Shown here one piece after another: positions 1-9,654 of a stretch of 64,000 bases of DNA. Position 1 is the first letter of the stretch. Every line of letters starts with the position of its first letter. Made by a program: the position numbers and the translations under genes. The stretch spans positions 4,548,515 through 4,612,514 of the forward strand of contig PTFA01000020.1 of the NCBI GenBank assembly GCA_003342895.1, given 5' to 3'. The DNA comes from Casuarius casuarius (taxonomy: Eukaryota; Chordata; Aves; Casuariiformes; Casuariidae). The notes beneath the pieces were generated by a model. The model was not told the origin of the DNA. It saw only the letters and a program-made list of their open reading frames with translations, and did not search any database.

Positions 1-1565
1 GACAGCCTGACCAAACATCCCCTGCCTCTCACCTAAAACTTGACACATCTATAGCTCAGATCACAGCCTGAGTTTCATACCATTACCGCAGTATTGCTCT
101 AGTTAAGTCTTCATAAAAAGGAGTTAGACCTGCTATTTCTAATGCAATATGCAAGCAAAACTAGAATAGAAATACAAACCTTGGACCTGTCACCATGCAT
201 CCCGAACCAAAACCAGGAGGCAGATGAACATTTCTTTTTGCTTTGCAATTCATTTTAAACAACATGTGAAGGGCTGGGACCCAATAAAGCTCCTGCTCCT
301 CCTATTGGTAGATCCCAAAACTCCATGGGCTGAAAAAATGTCAAATTATGCTGTATTTGTATATGCATTACAGTGTGAGTCACAGTTAAACCCCACTCTG
401 GAGGAAGTACTCCTTGTAGGTGGTGTGGAAACAGCCAATTTGGTAAAAGGTTATTACGCTAAAACTATCAACCAACAATTCCATTAGTGTACTATAATAT
501 CAATTCCTGACATATTTTGGTGGCATATAACTTCTGTGGAGGTGTCACCTTCTTTGTGAATCCATTATTNCCATTAATTCTTTTTAAAAACCTCAAAACA
601 ACATGCAGAAAATTCCTTCTTGAGCCTCTCCATTACACCAGTGTGCAGATCTTTACAGGGGCTGCTCAACTGAAAGGAATATCCAGCTGACCTAAGAGGC
701 AGTGGGGCTGTCTGGTGTTACCATAACCGTTATTCAAATCAGTTATTAATTGATTCCAAAGTATTCCCCAAATCTGGCAGAAGCTGCTCTAGAAGCGAGC
801 GTGGAATACAAGTCAGACAGTGACATGAAGTCACTCAAGCCAACAAGGCTTTAGCCTCTTGCTGAAAGTAAATCAAAAGACTCCACAGATTCACCACATT
901 AAAATACTTGAAGCTGCTAAAGACTGCTTGAAAGTCCTGGAATAAATCCTCTCATTTCAGGCCTGGTTTGAGCGCTACTAAAAGCATTCAATTGCGTTAC
1001 TTCTTCCAGTGGGAACCAAAGGCACTCAGCACTCAAAACACCCTTCCTTTGATTGCTGAGCCAAAATGCCAAATACTCTGTTTAAAGCTGGCTGGATCCC
1101 CACCCCAAGAAGAAGCAGACAGTCGCTCAGTCTTCTGGTTATGATGTTAGCCGCACTGTGGAAGATGAGCCATGCAGTGGTTTGGGATCCAAGAGCATCA
1201 AGCACATTACAAAAAAGGAAGCAAACTCTCAGAGGGGAAGTGACTTCGAACCCCAAACTTTCCAGAGTAGGCCTAAGCAGTCATCAGTAGAAACACAGGA
1301 AAAGAGCGCTAGTTGAGGAAAACAGTCATTTAACAACATTTCTAAAATGTAACGCTACATTGGTTCAGTCATTTCATAAAATGATCAAGCTTCAATATCA
1401 CACAAGAAGTCCAAGAAGCATCTGCAATGACATTCCATACTTTCCAGAGAGTGAAGTAGGAGACCACATGAAGAGTTGCTGAACCTTGGCATTGGCCCCT
1501 TTTTGGTTGTGCACAGTTATTATGCATACATTTTTGATCAACAGGTATCGTTTACTCACGCTTAC
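1..1565 (-). other. MAML3: MAML3 intron 2, 5' part
   Basis: This is the sequence downstream of the exon in gene orientation. Small open frames occur on both strands, but none is recognisable. There is one ambiguous base at 570. I see no repeat element and no clear polyadenylation signal on the minus strand near the exon. Confidence 0.8.
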
Positions 1566-1568
1566 CTG
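1557..1568 (-). other. Splice donor of intron 2 (CAG/GTAAGC)
   Basis: On the minus strand the exon ends ...GGTCAG and the intron begins GTAAGCGTG, a near-consensus donor. In my memory of human MAML3 the next residues after GQ are EQHPV, which fits an intron at this point. The open frame runs on for 55 more codons into the intron before a stop. Confidence 0.9.
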
Positions 1569-3053
1569 ACCAAGGGAAGGAAGCGTTGCATATGCCATGG
1601 GCTGGTTCATCATTCCTTTCTGCTTCATGATGAGCATGCGTTTCTGTTCCTCGCTCAGGTGCGCCATCTGAGCTTGCATCTGTGGCTGCTGGGACTGCTG
1701 CTGCTGTATATATGGCATCATGGGGTTCTTGCTGGGATTGGCCATTGGCGGCGTCATCCTCTGACTCAGCTCAGCATTGAAGTGGGTCAGAGGTTTAGTG
1801 TTGCCATAAGAAAGCATATTGGGCTGTTTGCTCAAGGAGTTTGTGCCCAAGTTATTTGGCTGCTGATTGATCATATTCATATGATTTTGAGGGAGGTAGT
1901 TATTAATTGTGGTCTTCTGTGGATTATTTGCCATAGGAGGCACTATCGGGTTTTGGTTGTTAAAGGCTTGGGGATACATCATTGGACTATTTGGTTTGTC
2001 TGCACTAAAGGGTCCTCCATACGGACTAGATGGAGGGCCCACAGGTGACCAGCTTGAGGCTTGATTTGGATGTTGCTGCTGCTTCTGCTGCATGAGCTTA
2101 GCTCTTTGCTGCTGTTGTGCTGCCATTTGCTTGAGCTGTTCAGCTGGAGACAAGTCGGCACTAGGTATAGTCACAGGCCCAGGCCCTGATCCTGCCACCG
2201 TCACTGCTGCTGGATTCATAAGATAGCCATTTCCAGATCGTGACTGAGTTTGGCCTGGAGTATGGGCTTGGTTGGGAGTTTGAGGTGACTGAACAACACA
2301 GTTTGCTGGTGAGCCGGCAGGAATTGAAGCTGCTGGAGCACTGGATACAGAAGTTACACTAGAGGCTGTGGAAACATTTGAAAATGGAGGACCGGAAGAA
2401 GAAGGCCTCACCTGGGGCGATCCTAATGGAACATGAGCAAATGGAGAATGAGATGGATCACTTTTAACACTCGCGCTCTCTTGAGTCTCTGTGGCAGGCC
2501 TGGAAAATTCCGGCTCCTTCTTCTCTTCAAAGTCTTCATTGAACAAATCTTGTATATCATCTTCTGGAACAGTGTTTGCTAGTTCATCTATTAGCTCCTG
2601 CCACTCCTGATCATTCAGATTAATGTCTGAGAAGAGCTTGTTCTGATTTGAAAGAGATGTTTCAGAAGTGTCTATGCAGGTAGGGTCGTCCAAAGGCTCT
2701 TGCTTTAGCTCCTTGTTCTGCAGGATGTTAAAGCTATCATCTAGCTCATTGCAACCATTAACTGGGAGCTTTATCTCTGAAAGTCCACCGTTTTTACCCA
2801 AGTCTTCCAGCCCGCTACTGTGAGTTCCACTGTTCTGCAGGGGTAGGGAAGCTTTCATGTCAAGCTGGTGAAGAGGAGAAACAGCAGGCACAGGCAAATT
2901 ATTGGGCAAGCTGTTGACTGCCTCGATGCCTGGTACATCTTTCCGTATCCGCTTGCTGGTTGGAGAAAAGCTGCCATCACAAACGCCATTCTGCTGTTCT
3001 CCATTGAGAGGTGAACGTGCGCCTTCCAACTTCCTTTTTACTGTCTCTTGAAG
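1566..3053 (-). CDS. MAML3: MAML3 exon 2 (mastermind-like 3, internal coding exon)
   Basis: Mastermind-like proteins are nuclear co-activators that join the Notch intracellular domain and RBPJ on DNA and recruit p300/CBP. This exon gives 496 residues, starting LQETVKRKLEGARSP and ending MAYATLPSLGQ. From memory the match is to human MAML3; MAML1 and MAML2 diverge strongly here. Landmarks, as exon residues: basic KRIRK (34-38), LKQEP (116-120, a sumoylation-type motif shared with MAML1), acidic segment FSDINLNDQEWQELIDEL through DDIQDLFNEDFEEKK (141-179, activation region), VKSD (196-199), Ser/Thr/Pro-rich 200-300, QQQQ tracts near 313 and 450, and Asn/Met/Pro-rich 355-445. The frame is open throughout and both ends are phase 0 (1488 = 3 x 496). 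The start is set by the splice acceptor, not by a Met. Glutamine tracts are much shorter than I recall in human, and three residues (PLS) are missing after PATET. The N-terminal Notch-binding helix and the C-terminal exons are outside the window. Confidence 0.95.
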
Positions 3054-3086
3054 CTGAAAGCAAAACAAGAGGAAAAAAAATTAACC
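3054..3086 (-). other. Splice acceptor of intron 1 (polypyrimidine tract and AG)
   Basis: On the minus strand a run of eight T followed by CCTCTTGTTTTGCTTTCAG abuts the exon, giving a strong acceptor. The AG lies at 3055-3054. A yTnAy branch-point candidate (TTAAT, branch A at 3081) sits 28 nt upstream of the exon. A second AG inside CTTCAAG, a few bases downstream, could serve as an alternative acceptor, but the tract and the phase-0 exon length favour 3053 as the first exon base. Confidence 0.9.
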
Positions 3087-4167
3087 AATTGCGCAGACAA
3101 AAGAACTGCTGATGAACTCTGTGACAGATATTTCCCACCAAGCCTAGCAGTGACAGTAGGTTTTTAAAAACTCTGATTTGGAAGTTTCCTTGATTTCATT
3201 CCTGTGCTTTTGATCAGTTTGAGAAGATTGTCTAAAACAAACAAAAGCAACTGCCCCTGAATAGGGGAGTGCAGGCCCACTGGGGCAGAGCTGTAAAATA
3301 TGTCTGTGCTCTCCAAGCTATCCGGATTCTCTGGAGCAAATTGAGTATTTTGACTTTGTGGTACCTAACATGTAGATGAGAGTTTTGTTTTCACAAAATG
3401 CTAAGTAATGTCTTCTGAAAGCTTGACTCCTTTAAGGAGTCTTGAATCAGACATTCAAAAACATCTTTTTGAATTTTCTAGAAGTTTCTTGAAAAATACT
3501 GGCAATACAACTGATTGACTACTTGTATTGAAACATATGTGTTGCTGACACTAAATTTTTTTGAGAAAATTCATTAACATAGCTTCATTTGATTATCTCT
3601 CTGTTCTTTGGCTGCAAAACATATTGAGAATCAGTTTTAACTGAGGAAAAAAATATATCCACCCTGAAAAATAGAAGGCACTGTACATGATGTTAACTCT
3701 ATCAAATCACAAAGAAAATAACCTGTGTGCTAGGATCTACCATTAAAGATGAACAGAAATGATAGTAAGACAAGGCCAGGAAAGCAACCAAATTAGCTAT
3801 AAAAACTTTATAAAAATAATGCATTAACATGAGCTTCAATTCAGGTTAAAATATGTACAGAAAAGCAATAAAACAACCTACAATCATCTCCTACCACACC
3901 AAACGCTAAGCCCTCTCCTTATGTACCAGGCTAAAAAAAGCAGCCCTCTCTGGCTAAGGTAAAAAACAATAGTGGGGAGGGGAGGAAGCGAAGAGGTCAT
4001 AACTCTAGTGAACTCGCTCAGGACACACTCGCATCCTTGATATTAGAACAATAGAAGACAAAATAGTGAAAGATTTTATCAATTTTTGAAGTATTTTTAC
4101 TGGTATGAAAATCCCAGACACTCAGCTCCCACCCCTTCCCTAACCCAGAGGTCTTCAACCTTCTTTC

Positions 4168-5818
4168 TTCCCACAGTCCAGATCCCATTTGTTTCCCCCA
4201 TCCCGGAGGGCTCGCTCCCCTTTCATCCCAACTGCAAAGCAGGCAAGTGACTCCAGATCTCGTCCCCATCTTAGCAGAAGCAGATCTGAGAAGGCTGCAT
4301 CCTGCCCTCACCCTTCAGCCCTGCCTATGCTCTTCAGTATTTGCCAGGAGGAGATTTCACGTGGGCATGGCCTATGTATGCGTCGCTACAGCCCCAGTCG
4401 AACACGCATGGGATACTAGCTGGCCCTGAGCTACGTGCTGGTCCTCTGCAGAGATGTGACCTTTATAACAAAACAGAAAGGCAAGTCTATAAGTCCCTAA
4501 ACAGAACATCAACTTCTTGATTTGTAGGGGAGCAGGAGAGCGTTTTCACGTGGGAAAGTGATTAACATATTGCTAGGAGTCATCAGTGAGGCCCTGTTGG
4601 CTTATGTGCCCCAGATTTTGCTGCCTGTTACCCGCTGCACAAAGCCAGCACATGCCAAGCATCCCACAGACTGAAATTCCTTCTCNGCTGGGCCTCTGCC
4701 ATGCCATACATGCCAGCAGCGCACTGCTGCTTAGCCAGCACTTTTCCTTCCCTGCGAGGTGCCTGCGCAGCCCCACGGACGATCGGCGGGCAACTGCGCT
4801 GAGGTCTCCCCACGCTGCTGCTTTTCCCATCCCCTGGCTCGTGGGAGCGGGGAACCCCACAGCCAGCCGTGTGCACTGAGAAGTCCCTCTCCCTGCGCCA
4901 CACGCCGTGACGGGGAACCCAGCTGCAGCGAGGCGGGGGGCAGCCAGGCTGCGAGGGACGGCCTGCAGCACGTTTTGAGGCTCCCCACGTGCGAGTCCCC
5001 GTCGCCGGGCTCCCATGCCTCTCCCCTCACCCAACAGCAGCTCTCGCCCCCTTTGAACTCCAGCAGATGCCTCGGGACGGCGCCCTGCACATGGCGGCGG
5101 ATCCACGTGGGAAGGCGGGAGCGCGCAGGCTCCCAGCCCCTCTCTTCGTTAAAGCCCTGCACATTCCTGCTGACCAGCGAGGGGGGAACGACCACCCGGG
5201 GCGCAGAGCGTGCAGTCTCACGGCAGAGGCATCTCCTCGTCGTCTCTCCCTGCCAGAGGAGCAGCAAGCTCTGGCGAGAGGCACTTACCCGAGGGTGGTA
5301 ATTGCCTCACCTCTGCCAGTTAACGGTGATGTGGGAGCTAAGTCAATACCCCAGACTGGTGTGAAGGAGAAAAATCAGCTCCCACAAGGAGGCTCATAAT
5401 ACGGCTCTCACCCCCTCTGCTTCCCTCCCCTAAAAACCTGCGTTAAGCTGAACACCCCCGTATGGCGTTACGGCTCCCTGCTGCTGCGTAACCAGTGTCA
5501 CTGGCACACGGCAGGACACCACCGCTGAGCCGCCGAGCTCGCCCAGCTGATCCGTATTGCTTGGACCCGGGGGGCAAGCAGAGCGCAACATGCACGTGGC
5601 AACGCTACCGCTTCCCAGGCACGAGAGCACAGCCGCTTCTGAGCTTCCCTTCCTCACAGCAAGGAAAGAAAGAGCACGATCTGGCTTCGAGAGCAAGTGT
5701 GCAGCAACACAGTCGATAGAACGGCTTAAAATAACGTATTTAAGTATTGTCCCCAGTGGGCCACTCACACCATTTACAGTATTCCACTTTCTCACTTAAG
5801 CTCCTAAGCAGACACGTG
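4168..5818. promoter_or_regulatory. Cluster of RBPJ/CSL-type sites and CACGTG E-boxes
   Basis: Perfect YGTGGGAA sites lie at 4168-4175 (minus), 4549-4556 (plus) and 5106-5113 (plus). CACGTG lies at 4358, 4547, 4986, 5104, 5593 and 5813. In two places (4547-4557 and 5104-5113) the E-box and CSL site overlap as CACGTGGGAA. The segment starts 1.1 kb upstream of exon 2. RBPJ binds YGTGGGAA, while HES/HEY, MYC and USF factors bind CACGTG. Site presence is seen directly; enhancer or internal-promoter function is inference. Confidence 0.45.
4740..5285. promoter_or_regulatory. CpG-rich segment, candidate intronic CpG island
   Basis: By eye there are roughly 45 CpG in about 540 bp, far above the flanking intron. 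Overlapping open frames up to 180 codons run on both strands, which is expected in stop-poor GC-rich DNA and is not evidence of a gene. It could be an alternative promoter, an enhancer or a GC-biased patch. Confidence 0.5.
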
Positions 5819-8800
5819 CCAGGCGACTCTCCCTCTTTGCCTTCCACATCAGAAGAGCCAACAGACAGCGCGTGACCCAGGACTGCTGTGGTCTATGGAC
5901 ACACAAAAACAGGCTTCCAAGAAACACCCAAAACTTGCTACGGTGTCAGTACAGGCTAACTATTGGGCTAAAGCACAAACAGCCATACCCNAGGACCCCC
6001 TGACAGGAGTGCTTCTCGTCATGAAGGGAAGCTCATATGAGAAAGGACAAACCTTAATTTGTCCTAATTTGTCCCTTACTAGTCAGGGACTAATAAGAGT
6101 GATTATCTCCTGCAAAGCAGGAGAGATTTGACTCCATATATTTAACAACAGGCTCAAGGTATCCCTTACAGGCTGTTGGCAAACATGATGTATTTTCAGG
6201 TCTTACATCATTTACTAATTTATCCTGAATCCATCACCTTATTCATACAAGAATATTTACAGAAAAAAAATTAAAACAATCTAGTGTCAAATAACCAGCC
6301 CTACAAATATCAGCTCCTAAAGATTCCCTCATGTGCTGAAACTTGGATGTTCCCCTGTACAAATATACAGTGTCTCCAGTGGAAGTAAAAGCAGGCCCAG
6401 TACATAAATATTAATAACTGTGTTTATTTTGTATTACAACAAAAGCAGCTTTTTAAAATGGAAACTATTTTCCATCAAATATCAAATGTACAGAAATCTC
6501 GCATTGTTGCAAAGGAAAACAAAATGAAGCCTATTCTAAGTTCGTAGCTCCACATTATTTTCCTATGGAGGTTTTAGGATTTGGGGGGTTACCAGGGACT
6601 AGAAAATCAAATCTTCTTTTCTTTTCCCTTTGCTCTTTGAACAACTCTAAGGTAGACCGAAACATAACATGAAAGGTTTATTTGAAGGGAACATGCTGGA
6701 TACAAACCCTGGAGGTGGGGAAGCATCTCAGCTGAAGCACTTCAGAGGCTTTGGGGGCCAGAACAATAGATGCCTCTCTGCTTTTTCGGGTATAACACTG
6801 GAATATTCTTATCAAATTATTTCAGTGCTAATGATCATATTCGAATCCTGATTTCATTCCTGATCACCATGTCAACTAGTGGATGGCTCAGATATCAGGC
6901 ACTGACCATATCCTGGGCAAACACCTTGCTGCATCCAGATTCCACAGTGTTTTGGACTAAAATCCCAGCATCTACCTTCCCCCCTGTAAAAACAATGCCT
7001 GAAGTAAGAGAGTCTCCCATAAAGCATCTTCCATCTCCTTGTAAGAAGTAATATATAGCTTGCTCATGTGATTTACAGCATGCATTAAGCATATACTACA
7101 TTAGCAGCAGCTTAGAGATTTGTATCTAGGAGCGGAAGACTCCTGATGCATAAAATAAAACAAACAAACAAAAAAATTAGATTAACCCCTTGCCAGGCTG
7201 ATAGGACTTTAGCCACATCCAAGTGCAATGTTTGGCTGATGGACTCCATTTCACAGCAGGTTTCTACCGCAAAGCAGAAGACAGTGAAGGAGGACTTGCT
7301 GTGATTTATATGCCTTTAGAGAAACTCTTGTCTGCAGAGCAGAAAAAGGTCAAACTTTAGTAGGTTGACTTTTTAAATGACTNNNNNNNNNNNNNNNNNN
7401 NNGGGCCTGTGCATGCAAACACGCAGATACACATGGACCCGAATGGTCTAATCTAACCTGTCCTGAAATTTTTAGCAGAGCTGCTTGGACATGCCACACC
7501 ATACCCAATACATAAACAACAGAGCATCGAGGCTGTCGGCAGAGCTTTCATCTGCTGGGAGAAGCTGCTTCGCTTCATCCCACCAGCAGCAATTCATTTT
7601 TCAAAAGAAATTAGACCAAGGTGCTGTTGTTATAGCAACAGTCAGAGCCACTTACAGAGCCCCATCCCCCGCTCCCAGCCTGCCTTCAGTGGGCAGCTAC
7701 TGCAGCTACGTGCGGGGAGTGACCGGGACTGCTGCCGCTGAGGCCTTTTATTGCTCTTTCAAAAAAACCCAGAAAGGGCAGAGACACTAAATTCTTGGTC
7801 CGCTGGTAGAAGTTGAGCACAATTCACCGCGTTTAACACAGTCCCGCTTCTACCAGGCGGGCAGATGCTCTGCGAGCCCAGACACGGAGGCTCTGGTTGA
7901 TTTTACAGCCGTTTTCATCTACCGGCTACGTGATGGACACGTTGCCGCTAACTTTTTCTCCCATTAACACATCTCCAGCCGTCCCAGGCCACGCGCGGCG
8001 AGGCAAGGGCGCCAGCTGCCAAAGGCCTGGCGCGCTCCTCCCCGGTTCGGCTGGCGCACGGCTCTGCTCCGCGCCTGCCCTCCGGGTCCCCGGGGAAGCC
8101 GGGAAACCAAGCCCGGCCCAAAACCCATCTTCCCGGGGAAGACGCAGAGCGATGGTTAGAACAAGCTCCTCACGGCACCTCTGTAACTCAGTCTGTTAAA
8201 AATAAAAATTGGCCATTTCCATTCCCCACGCCGTGCCGCGGTGTGACGCAGCAGCTGCCGGTGCTCAAACGGGCTGGAGTTCCCCTCCGCAGCCACGACT
8301 CGGTGTAACAGCTCTAACCACCGTATTTGAAAACCAGTAAGGAATAATCGGTATCGCCACTCGCATGGCAGCGGTTCAGCTTCAACGCGTGGAAGAACTG
8401 CTCCTCCCTCTCACACCCTTCCCTGCCGGACCTGTTCAGACACTGCCATTAAAAGAGGCACCGGTGTCAGCGGTACGACCACACCTCGTCCCCAGGGTCC
8501 GAGGTCCCTCAGGCTCTGCAACGCGACGCGCTGCAGGCGCCCGCAGAGACGTGGGGACGAAGCGGGCAGCCTCGCAAAGCCGCACGGGAGCCAGCCTCGT
8601 GCCAGACCCGCGGCCGAGCAAAGCCCGAGGGGTTACACGCGACCACTTCCAACACACGAAACTATTTCATGCCTCAAACCACTCCCCTACCACTCACATT
8701 TCTTCACACTGCTGAAAGCACCGCGCAGACGCTCGCTGACTCACAGGGTGAAGCCTGACGTGGCAAATTGATTTTGGATCGCAGTTGCTTGCTTGAAGCA

Positions 8801-9606
8801 CACGTCGTGCTCCTCCACGCTGGGCCTGCCTGCCCGGCTCTTGCTGCCCGGTGCAAGGTTGCACATACACAGGAAATTCACGCTGTGAAATCTGTTTGAC
8901 GTTGGTAGAGTCTCCACCTGTCAACCTTGCCGAGAACCTGCTCCACGCCGCAGGTTCACGGAGCAACCGCTGCTTAATGAACGAGGCCAAGCCTTTGCCT
9001 GCGATCCGCCCTGCTAGGGGCTGCTGCGGCTCCCACCGCCAGTGTTTTGGCAAACAGTTATCACAAGAACAAACTGAATTCTGTTAATGCTAAGTAGTAA
9101 AAGACGCCCAGGGCACCTGTTAGAGCTGCAACAGCTAACAGCGAGGCAAACGCCCTCCCGCCTCGCGTTTTAGCCGGGCTGCTCTGGCACAAGAGCCCCT
9201 AGTCAAACGGCCGCTCGGCTGCAGGGCCGGGGAGCCCCCGGAGCGCAGGGCTCTGCCGCCGCCATGCAGCGGGTGCTGGATCACACCGCGAGGGCAAGCT
9301 GAGGATGGGGACGAGATGGGTGGAGATGGGAGAGGGGCAAAGAGAAAGGTCCGCACCAGCAGCCCCTTGCACCACCCTGCTCTGCCTGACCACAGTGGAG
9401 GCATGCTTTCGTTGCAGGCTGACAAAGTTTCGTACTTCCGTTGCTCACGTTGTGTGATAAAAGAGGACTTCCAGCTCTGTGCATATTAATTTCACCAAAA
9501 AAAAAAACCAAAAAACCCTATACCTTTACTGGTATTTGTTGCACTCTTTTAAGCCACCCCATTCCATTGCTGCATAAAGGACATTTCTATTGCAGAAATT
9601 CAGAGA
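5819..9606. other. Intron without recognisable genes; two GC-rich patches
   Basis: Mostly unremarkable intron. GC- and CpG-rich patches lie near 7960-8120, 8460-8640 and 9130-9320, each with only short chance frames. A single ambiguous base is at 5991. I see no identifiable repeat. Confidence 0.6.
7383..7402. other. Assembly gap of 20 N
   Basis: Twenty consecutive N. The round length suggests a placeholder of unknown size, so sequence may be missing here. Confidence 0.95.
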
Positions 9607-9654
9607 GTGGAGAATACCTAGCTAAAGAGGGTGGAGAATACCTAGCTAAAGAGG
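9607..9654 (+). repeat. Perfect tandem duplication, 2 x 24 bp
   Basis: A unit beginning GTGGAGAATACCTAGC occurs at 9607-9630 and again at 9631-9654 with no difference. The identity suggests a recent duplication. An A/T-rich stretch built on ATATACAAA follows at about 9670-9715. Confidence 0.95.

Noticed and set aside
1476..2048. 190-codon plus-strand open frame
   Set aside because: It is the shadow of the MAML3 exon read on the opposite strand.
1566..3053. Assignment to MAML2 or MAML1 instead of MAML3
   Set aside because: MAML2 reads quite differently after its exon 1 junction (SLKRKQVV...), and MAML1 has TVKRNLDSATSP. The residues here (TVKRKLEGARSP, DDPTCIDTSETS, SNQNKLFSDINL) agree with MAML3 as I recall it.
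3425..3441. GACTCCTTTAAGGAGTC hairpin
   Set aside because: Eight-base arms with a one-base loop are expected about once by chance in a window this size.
4573..5399. Overlapping open frames up to 180 codons on both strands in the CpG-rich block
   Set aside because: They overlap each other in several phases, match no family and are explained by low stop-codon frequency in GC-rich DNA.
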